Assembly (NCBI GenBank): GCA_036556965.1
Contig: DATBIO010000152.1
Span: 1-5,363, forward strand
Length of the DNA stretch: 5,363 bases
Source: DATBIO01 sp036556965
GTDB taxonomy: Bacteria > Acidobacteriota > Vicinamibacteria > Fen-336
Direction: 5' to 3'
The notes under the pieces are model-generated. The model was given only the letters and a program-made list of their open reading frames with translations, was not told the DNA's origin and did no database searches. Positions 1-4,015 of the stretch are shown piece after piece (the first letter of the stretch is position 1; every line of letters starts with the position of its first letter). Both the position numbers and the translations under genes were made by a program.

Positions 1-183
1 GGCCGCCGCCGCGGCCCGGGGCACGGGCGGCGTCCTGGGCGTGGCGGCCGCGGGCCTGGCCTTGGCGGCGGGCTTCGGAGTGGCGGCCTTCGTCGCCGCC
101 TCGGCTGCGCCACGCGCGCGCCCCGCGCGCGCAGGCCGGCGCGCCGGCGGCGGAGGACTCGTCGTCTTCTTCTTGGCCGGCAT
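1..183 (-). CDS. Basic Lys/Ala/Pro-rich protein, N-terminal fragment, runs off window
   Basis: The reading frame opens with ATG at 183 and stays open to the window edge, giving 61 residues starting MPAKKKTTS. The visible part is low complexity: a Lys-rich start, a Pro run, then Ala/Lys/Pro/Arg repeats with almost no hydrophobic residues, so it is probably disordered and nucleic-acid-facing. Such tails occur on histone-H1-like proteins and as N-terminal extensions of DksA/TraR-type or other DNA- and RNA-binding proteins. The fold that would identify it lies outside the window, so no function is assigned. It begins 27 nt after the stop of the Spy/CpxP-like gene on the same strand. It could be read through from that operon or start from its own -10-like element at 196-191. 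No Shine-Dalgarno sequence precedes the ATG. Confidence 0.6.
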   Translation of the reverse strand, partial: MPAKKKTTSPPPPARRPARAGRARGAAEAATKAATPKPAAKARPAAATPRTPPVPRAAAAA

Positions 184-190
184 GCGCGCG

Positions 191-196
191 AGTATA
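191..196 (-). promoter_or_regulatory. TATACT -10-like element, leaderless configuration
   Basis: On the minus strand the hexamer TATACT matches the sigma-70 -10 consensus at 5 of 6 positions and sits in otherwise very GC-rich DNA. Only 7 nt separate it from the ATG at 183, so transcription would begin at or within a base or two of the start codon. No convincing -35 is visible at 16-18 nt upstream, and there is no Shine-Dalgarno sequence, which agrees with a leaderless start. Self-complementary GCGCGC blocks at 184-189 and 203-208 bracket the element. Confidence 0.4.
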
Positions 197-210
197 AGCC
201 CGGCGCGCGG

Positions 211-741
211 TCAGGGGTCGGGGTCGTCGTCCCCGGGCGCGCGGCCGCCGTCGCGCGGCGCGCCCTGCCGGCGCCAGCGCTCGCGGGCCTCGCGCACCTT
301 GCGCTCGAGCGCGACCTCGAGGATCCGGAACTTGGCCTGCTGCACGGGCGTGAGCTGCGCGTCGATCTCGTCCATGCCGCGCCGCACGCGCTCGGGGGCC
401 TCCCGCTCCTGGGCCCGCAGCGACTGCACCAGGCCCGCGACCCGGGCCTCGGTGGCCGTGCCCGAGGCCAGCACGCGCCGCAGCTCCTGCAGCGCGCGGA
501 GGCGGGCCTCCCGCGCCTGCCGGCGCTCCTGCTGGAGCCGCCGGACCATGGGCATGATCCGCTCGACCTGCTCCGCGCCGAGGCCGACGTCCTCGCGGAG
601 CCGGCGCGCGAAGTGCTCCTCGATCATCCGCGCGATGCGCTCGCGCCCGGGGGCCGGTCCTTGCCCCGGCGGCTGCGCCATCGCCGGCACGGCCAGGGCC
701 AGGAGGACGCCCGCCACCAGGGACAGGAGCGGCCGTGTCAT
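211..741 (-). CDS. Secreted Spy/CpxP-like (LTxxQ / metal-resistance family) protein
   Basis: This 176-residue protein starts at ATG 741, which overlaps the anti-sigma stop as ATGA. A longer frame exists upstream but lacks support. Residues 1-22 form a signal peptide with a hydrophobic core and an AMA|Q cleavage site, so the product is periplasmic. The mature part is almost entirely charged helix, Arg- and Glu-rich. It has one LTxxQ-like motif near 54-58 (LGAEQ) and a clear one at 130-134 (LTPVQ), the hallmark pair of Spy/CpxP/ZraP-type helical hairpins. In known relatives these act as periplasmic chaperones or as sensors feeding an envelope-stress regulator. Its place as third gene after a sigma and an anti-sigma suggests that it modulates the anti-sigma from the periplasm. 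There is one His (H43) and no Cys, so a CnrX-type metal site is unlikely. The tail (164-176) is Gly/Asp/Pro-rich and probably disordered. Confidence 0.8.
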   Translation of the reverse strand: MTRPLLSLVAGVLLALAVPAMAQPPGQGPAPGRERIARMIEEHFARRLREDVGLGAEQVERIMPMVRRLQQERRQAREARLRALQELRRVLASGTATEARVAGLVQSLRAQEREAPERVRRGMDEIDAQLTPVQQAKFRILEVALERKVREARERWRRQGAPRDGGRAPGDDDPDP

Positions 742-1250
742 CGCGGGGCCCGGAGGTCTTCCTCCAGGATCTCGGCCAGGGCCAGCGTCTCCTCGTCGCT
801 GAGGTCGGCCAGGCACTCCGCCACGTCCTCGCACTCCAGGACGTCCTCGCCGGCGGCCGCCGGACGCTCCAGGAGCGCGGCGTCGGAAGGCGACCAGGCG
901 GGCACGACCCGCACCGCCGTCTCCACGCGCACCGGCGCGGACGGGTTGATGAGGGTCACCGCCGCCACCACCGCGGTGGCGCCCGCCATCAGCGCCGGCC
1001 AGAGGAAGCCCAGGCGGCGGCGCGTGCTCCCCTCTCCCCGGATGCGGGCGTCCACCTGGCGCCGGAAGGCGTCCCAGTAGAGGGGGCTCGGCTCCGGCAC
1101 GTCCGCCTGCTCGGCGAGGGCCCAGCCCTCGCGCGCCTCGGCCACCCGCGCCGCGCACGCCGGGCACGCCTCCAGGTGCCGGCGATCGCCGTCGCCCAGG
1201 CTGCCGTCCACCGCGTCCCAGAGAGACTCGTCCGCCAGATGGCCGCTCAT
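738..1250 (-). CDS. Zinc-finger (zf-HC2/ZAS) transmembrane anti-sigma factor
   Basis: The protein has 170 residues and starts at an ATG that overlaps the sigma stop codon (ATGA). The cytoplasmic N-terminus carries H25-x3-C29-x2-C32, the ZAS signature of zinc-binding anti-sigma factors that hold ECF sigma factors inactive. A basic stretch (R77-R79) precedes one hydrophobic segment at about 80-101, giving an N-in, C-out single-pass membrane protein. The outer domain (102-170) has a beta-like Val-rich stretch at 107-117 and then a very acidic helix at about 135-165 with no basic residues. Two cysteines (C140, C146) sit in this exposed part and could form a disulfide. It is translationally coupled to the sigma upstream and the Spy/CpxP-like gene downstream, which identifies its partners. 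Release of sigma could be through a conformational signal or regulated proteolysis; the sequence does not say which. Confidence 0.88.
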   Translation of the reverse strand: MSGHLADESLWDAVDGSLGDGDRRHLEACPACAARVAEAREGWALAEQADVPEPSPLYWDAFRRQVDARIRGEGSTRRRLGFLWPALMAGATAVVAAVTLINPSAPVRVETAVRVVPAWSPSDAALLERPAAAGEDVLECEDVAECLADLSDEETLALAEILEEDLRAPR

Positions 1251-1888
1251 CGCGCTTCTCCCGTCCGCACGCCCAGCGCCTTCCTCAGGTTGCCCAGGGC
1301 GTGGAAGAGGTTCGCCTTCACCGTCCCCACCGTGCTGCCCAGGACGCGCGCCACCTCCTCGTGGGTCATGTCCTGGTAGACCTTCAGGATCAGCGTCGCC
1401 CGCTGCTTCTCGGGCAGCCGGCTCACCGCCTCCCGCACGCGGCGCGCCTCGTCCTCCTGCTCCACGCGCGTGCTCACCGCGGGGGCCCGGTCGGCGAGCG
1501 TCTCCGGCAGCTCGTCGGCCGGCGGCCGCCGCGCTGCCTTGAAGTTGAGGCAGGTGTTCACGGCGATCCGATAGAGCCAGGTGGAGAAGGCGCTGTCGCC
1601 GCGGAACCTGCCCAGCGCCTTGTAGGCGCGCAGGAAGACGTCCTGGGCCATGTCGTTGGCGTCCTCGTGGTTGTTCACGTAGCGGAAGCAGAGCCGATAG
1701 ATGTCGCGCTGGTAGCGCGCCACCAGCCGGTCGAAGGCCTCCCGCTCCCCGCGCTGGGCCGCCTGGACCGCTGCGCGCTCGTCCTCGCGCGTGGCGATGA
1801 CGTCCGGCGCGGACGTCCCGTCCACCGCTCGTAGCGCCAGCGGCAAAGCCTGCGTCATCATCAAGATGCCGGCCACTGTGTCACCCAC
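1247..1888 (-). CDS. ECF (RpoE-like) RNA polymerase sigma factor
   Basis: The product is 213 residues from GTG 1888. Region 2 spans about 52-121, with the core-binding and -10-recognition helices ending in the typical FSTWLYRIAVNTCLN block. Region 4 spans about 153-205 (LPEKQRATLIL, then a helix-turn-helix with EEVARVLG and TVKANL) and reads the -35. A short acidic linker joins them and region 3 is absent, which defines the ECF group. It is the first gene of a three-gene operon whose second gene is its probable anti-sigma. The start is uncertain: GTG 1888 has a GGAG only 2 nt upstream, too close to be an efficient ribosome site. ATG at 1861 or 1858 (residues 10 and 11) would give 204 or 203 residues and also lacks a Shine-Dalgarno sequence. 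The conserved domains are unaffected by the choice. Confidence 0.93.
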   Translation of the reverse strand: MGDTVAGILMMTQALPLALRAVDGTSAPDVIATREDERAAVQAAQRGEREAFDRLVARYQRDIYRLCFRYVNNHEDANDMAQDVFLRAYKALGRFRGDSAFSTWLYRIAVNTCLNFKAARRPPADELPETLADRAPAVSTRVEQEDEARRVREAVSRLPEKQRATLILKVYQDMTHEEVARVLGSTVGTVKANLFHALGNLRKALGVRTGEAR

Positions 1889-1904
1889 GTCTCCGGGCTG
1901 TCAA
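1875..1904 (-). promoter_or_regulatory. Tentative promoter of the sigma operon (TTGACA -35)
   Basis: A perfect TTGACA lies on the minus strand at 1904-1899. The best -10 at 18 nt spacing is CACAGT (1880-1875), only 3 of 6 to consensus, so the match rests on the -35. If used, transcription would begin near 1868, downstream of GTG 1888, and would force the sigma to start at ATG 1861 or 1858 with a very short leader. ECF operons are often autoregulated, so a different promoter type further upstream is equally possible. Confidence 0.25.
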
Positions 1905-1954
1905 CGCGCGCGCCTCCGCTTTCGAGGGATTGGACAGGGCCCACGGATCGGGGG

Positions 1955-1983
1955 TTGAACTCGGGCGGCAAGAGGCCGATAGT
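1955..1983 (+). promoter_or_regulatory. Promoter of the secreted TPR-like gene (TTGAAC-N17-GATAGT)
   Basis: TTGAAC at 1955-1960 and GATAGT at 1978-1983 are separated by exactly 17 nt, each 4 of 6 to the sigma-70 consensus. The predicted start near 1990 leaves a leader of about 13 nt that begins at the GGGAGAG ribosome site (1991-1997) of the gene at 2003. The same bases can be read as GAAC-N16-CGAT, which resembles ECF-type promoters (GGAAC -35 and a CGT/CGTT-like -10). The divergent sigma factor is therefore a candidate user. Confidence 0.5.
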
Positions 1984-2002
1984 TGGACCTGGGAGAGTGA
2001 CC

Positions 2003-2908
2003 ATGCGGCGCGCCCTGTCCGTCCTCGTCCTGGCGTCCCCTGCCCTGGCCCACGCCGACGAGGTGCACCTGCGCAGCGGCGGCAAGCTCAGCGGCGTCGT
2101 GGTCGAGCACAACGAGCGCGTGGTGGTGCTGGAGGCGGAGCCCGGGCGGATCACGCTGCCCGCCACCTACGTGGTGCGGATCGTCTCCGGCGCCAGCGAG
2201 CTCGCGCAATACCGCGAGCGCGCGGCGCGGATCGCGCCCGGCGACGCGGAGGCCTGGGTCGAGCTCGGGCGCTGGGCCCAGGGGCGCGGGTTGGGCACGC
2301 TCTCGCGCCAGGCCTTCGCGCAGGCGCTGGATGCCGCGCCCGCCAACACCGACGCGCACATGGCCCTGGGCCACGTCCTCCTGGACGGCCGCTGGGTGAC
2401 CGAGGACGAGGCCTTCCGCGCGCGCGGCTACGTGTACTTCGAGGGCGGCTGGGTGCGTCCGGAGGAGCGCGAGGACATCCTCGCCGAGCGCGCCGCGGCC
2501 GCCGAGTCGGAGAGGCAGTGGGCCGCCGCCGAGGCCGCACGCGCCGAGGCCGAGGCCCGGGTCCGCGAGGCGGAGGCCCGCGCGCGGGCGGCGGAGGCCG
2601 AAGCGCGCCGCGTGGAGGCGGACGCCGAGCGCCAGGCCGAGTACCTCCCCGGCGGCATCCCCTACGGCTACGTCTTCGCGGGGGGCGATGCCTACGCTCC
2701 CTACGCTCCCTACGCTCCTTATCCCCCTCTCGCCGCGTCGCCCTTCGTGGTGCTCGGGGACGGAGGCGGCCGCGGCCACCGCGGCCACGCGCCCGCCTGC
2801 GCCCGCGACGGGTCGGGCCGGTCCGGGCCGGGCCCCGCGCGGCGGGGGTCGGTGGGCCGTACCGCGACCGCCGGCGTCGGCGGCGGCGCCGCCCGCCGCA
2901 GGAACTAG
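2003..2908 (+). CDS. Secreted protein with beta-rich N-terminal segment, TPR-like region and coiled coil
   Basis: The protein has 301 residues. ATG 2003 is chosen because it directly begins a signal peptide (residues 1-18, AHA|DE) and has GGGAGAG 5 nt upstream; an upstream ATG at 1955 would bury the signal. Residues 19-62 resemble short Sm/SH3-like beta segments seen at the start of exported proteins (a VHLRSGGKLSG turn, then alternating Val strands). Residues 66-125 look TPR-like (PGDAEAWVELGRWA, then AFAQALDAAPANTDAHMALG). A GRWV/GGWV pair follows (129-132, 148-151). Residues 160-212 form an Ala/Glu/Arg coiled coil. Three APY repeats (231-239) and a Gly/Arg-rich tail end the protein. The tail keeps third-position G/C almost throughout, so it is genuine coding sequence and not a frameshift product. 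The function is unknown; it is probably periplasmic or surface-associated. It is divergent from the sigma operon, with 114 nt between the start codons. Confidence 0.82.
   Translation: MRRALSVLVLASPALAHADEVHLRSGGKLSGVVVEHNERVVVLEAEPGRITLPATYVVRIVSGASELAQYRERAARIAPGDAEAWVELGRWAQGRGLGTLSRQAFAQALDAAPANTDAHMALGHVLLDGRWVTEDEAFRARGYVYFEGGWVRPEEREDILAERAAAAESERQWAAAEAARAEAEARVREAEARARAAEAEARRVEADAERQAEYLPGGIPYGYVFAGGDAYAPYAPYAPYPPLAASPFVVLGDGGGRGHRGHAPACARDGSGRSGPGPARRGSVGRTATAGVGGGAARRRN
2693..2719 (+). repeat. Three tandem 9-bp repeats encoding Tyr-Ala-Pro
   Basis: TACGCTCCC occurs twice in a row and is followed by TACGCTCCT, in frame inside the secreted protein gene. Together they produce the APYAPYAPY stretch between the coiled coil and the Gly/Arg-rich tail. 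The near-identity at DNA level suggests recent slippage expansion; each unit adds exactly three residues, so length changes would not break the frame. Confidence 0.85.
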
Positions 2909-2942
2909 CCATGGAGACCTGGCCGGGGCGGGAGGCTCGGGC

Positions 2943-2971
2943 TTGAGTTTCGCTTTAATTTCGCCTATGCT
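2943..2971 (+). promoter_or_regulatory. lexA promoter (TTGAGT-N17-TATGCT)
   Basis: TTGAGT at 2943-2948 and TATGCT at 2966-2971 have ideal 17-nt spacing and lie in a short AT-rich island within GC-rich DNA. Transcription would begin near 2978, exactly at the GGAGG ribosome site (2978-2982) that sits 7 nt before ATG 2990. The leader would be about 12 nt. Confidence 0.65.
2948..2964 (+). promoter_or_regulatory. Candidate LexA operator: direct repeat TTTCGC-N5-TTTCGC
   Basis: TTTCGC appears at 2948-2953 and again at 2959-2964, an 11-nt period or about one helical turn, filling the spacer between the lexA -35 and -10. The period is the same as in the alphaproteobacterial SOS box GTTC-N7-GTTC, also a direct repeat; here the matching core is TTTC-N7-TTTC. 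LexA genes are usually autorepressed, and a protein bound here would block RNA polymerase. No E. coli-type CTGT-N8-ACAG or Bacillus-type GAAC-N4-GTTC box is present before the gene. Assignment to LexA is inference from position. Confidence 0.4.
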
Positions 2972-2989
2972 CGGACCGGAGGCAAAGGC

Positions 2990-3595
2990 ATGCACCTGAC
3001 GCGCAGGCAGAAGGAAATCCTCGATTTCCTGGGCCGGCACATCGAGCGCAAGGGCTACGCGCCCACCATCGAGGAGATCGGGGAGCACTTCGGCCTCAGC
3101 TCGCTGGCCACCGTGCACAAGCACCTCACCAACCTCCAGGAGAAGGGGCTCATCAAGCGGGCCTGGAACCGCAGCCGCGCCATCGAGCTCGTGCCCACCG
3201 CCATGTCCGTGCGCGCCGTCGAGCTCCCCCTGCTCGGCCGCGTGGCGGCGGGGGCGCCCATCGAGGCGGTGGAGTCCACGGAGACGATCTTCGTCCCCGA
3301 GGACATGATCGGCCGCGGCCGCACCTACGTGCTGCAGGTCAAGGGCGAGTCGATGATCGAGGAGCAGATCCGCGACGGCGACTACGTCATCGTGGAGGAC
3401 CGGGCGGAGGCACGGGACGGCGAGATGGTCATCGCCCTCCTGCACGGCGACAGCGCGACCCTGAAGAAGATCTACCGCGAGGCGGGGGGCCGCGTGCGGC
3501 TGCAGCCGGCCAACAGCCGCATGGACCCCATCATGGTGCGGGAGAGCGACGTGCGCATCCAGGGCGTGGTCATCGGCGTGCTCCGGAAGTACTAG
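2990..3595 (+). CDS. lexA: LexA repressor, SOS regulator with self-cleaving S24 domain
   Basis: The protein has 201 residues, the usual LexA length, and starts at ATG 2990 with GGAGG 7 nt upstream. Residues 1-65 form the winged helix-turn-helix DNA-binding domain. The recognition region (SSLATVHKHLTNLQEKGLIKR, 37-57) resembles Gram-positive LexA more than that of E. coli. Residues 80-200 are the S24 peptidase domain: the scissile bond is A87-G88 (AAGAP), the nucleophile S121 (KGESM) and the general base K159 (TLKK). All residues for RecA-stimulated self-cleavage are present. It represses DNA-damage genes until activated RecA triggers cleavage. It is followed on the same strand by a DUF3467 gene and a translesion polymerase gene, natural SOS partners. 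Its own promoter contains a direct repeat that may be its operator. Confidence 0.97.
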   Translation: MHLTRRQKEILDFLGRHIERKGYAPTIEEIGEHFGLSSLATVHKHLTNLQEKGLIKRAWNRSRAIELVPTAMSVRAVELPLLGRVAAGAPIEAVESTETIFVPEDMIGRGRTYVLQVKGESMIEEQIRDGDYVIVEDRAEARDGEMVIALLHGDSATLKKIYREAGGRVRLQPANSRMDPIMVRESDVRIQGVVIGVLRKY

Positions 3596-3658
3596 ACTCT
3601 GCCCGGCCCCGGCCCGGAGCAGGCCGCTCCACGCAGGGAGGCCGGAGGGACGACAGGC

Positions 3659-3976
3659 ATGCCCGACCAGAACCAGCAGAACCGCTCGGTGAACTTCACG
3701 ATCGTTCCCGACGAGGAGACGCAGGTGCCGCGCGTCTACAGCAACTTCTGCTCCATCCAGAACTCCCCCTTCGACTTCACGCTGACGTTCTGCGAGATGC
3801 ACCCGCTCACCGAGCGCGACCTCAGCGACGCCCAGAGCACGCACGTGGTCAAGGCGCCCGTGCGCGCGCGCATGGTGGTGCCCGTGCAGATGGTGCCGGG
3901 CCTCATCACCGCGCTGCAGGAGAACTTCCGCCTGTACCAGGAGAGCTTCGGGCCCCCCAAGGGCGCCCTGCACTAG
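3659..3976 (+). CDS. DUF3467 family protein
   Basis: The protein has 105 residues, typical for this small family, and starts at ATG 3659 with GGAGGG at 3644-3649. Recognisable family features are the early Y27-x-N29 (VYSNF), the SPFDFTLTF segment at 36-44, and a C-terminal half in which a Val/Met-rich strand (71-80) leads into a helix ending LYQESFG (92-98). There is no signal peptide or membrane segment, so it is cytoplasmic. Two Cys (31, 45) are present but do not form a recognisable metal motif. No biochemical role is established for DUF3467 as far as I know. The gene lies 63 nt after lexA and 39 nt before dinB on the same strand, which raises the possibility of a damage-response role; this is inference from position only. 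Confidence 0.85.
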   Translation: MPDQNQQNRSVNFTIVPDEETQVPRVYSNFCSIQNSPFDFTLTFCEMHPLTERDLSDAQSTHVVKAPVRARMVVPVQMVPGLITALQENFRLYQESFGPPKGALH

Positions 3977-4000
3977 GGGACCTCCGGCGGAGGCCGCCCC
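3976..4000 (+). terminator. GC-rich hairpin after the DUF3467 stop codon, no T-tract
   Basis: GGGG (3976-3979) can pair with CCCC (3997-4000), and CCTCC (3981-3985) with GGAGG (3989-3993) around a GGC loop. This makes nine GC pairs interrupted by a small 1x3 internal loop. It begins at the last base of the DUF3467 stop codon. There is no following T-run, so it is not a standard intrinsic terminator. It could be an mRNA 3'-end stabiliser or a partial terminator separating the gene from dinB. Confidence 0.4.
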
Positions 4001-4003
4001 GCC

Positions 4004-4009
4004 TATCCT
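4004..4009 (+). promoter_or_regulatory. TATCCT -10-like element, leaderless configuration
   Basis: TATCCT has T, A, T and the final T of the -10 consensus and ends 6 nt before the GTG start of the polymerase gene, so the transcript would begin at the start codon. The only Shine-Dalgarno-like sequence nearby (GGGAG, 4010-4014) is 1 nt from GTG and unusable at that distance. No -35 is visible. The flanks (GCC before, GGG after) resemble those of the lexA -10. Confidence 0.4.
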
Positions 4010-4015
4010 GGGAGC

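Noticed and set aside
742..1167. N-terminal extension of the Spy/CpxP-like protein to 318 residues
   Set aside because: It overlaps the anti-sigma gene, is low complexity, and would bury the signal peptide. The ATGA overlap at 738-741 gives a natural start.
1955..2002. Upstream start for the secreted protein at ATG 1955
   Set aside because: It would put 16 residues before the signal peptide, and it overlaps the predicted -35. ATG 2003 has a good ribosome site.
2750..2908. Possible frameshift in the Gly/Arg-rich tail of the secreted protein
   Set aside because: Nearly every codon in the annotated frame ends in G or C up to the stop, so the frame appears continuous.
1930..2946. A 338-codon plus-strand frame overlapping the secreted protein gene
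   Set aside because: The product is an Arg/Gly/Pro string; the overlapping frame has a signal peptide, ordered domains and third-position G/C bias.
3596..3658. Terminator after lexA
   Set aside because: Only a 5-bp CGGCC/GGCCG stem is possible and there is no T-tract, which is not above expectation for such GC-rich DNA.
3687..3705. GAAC...GTTC pair inside the DUF3467 gene as a Gram-positive-type LexA box
   Set aside because: The half-sites are too far apart for the GAAC-N4-GTTC spacing and lie within coding sequence.
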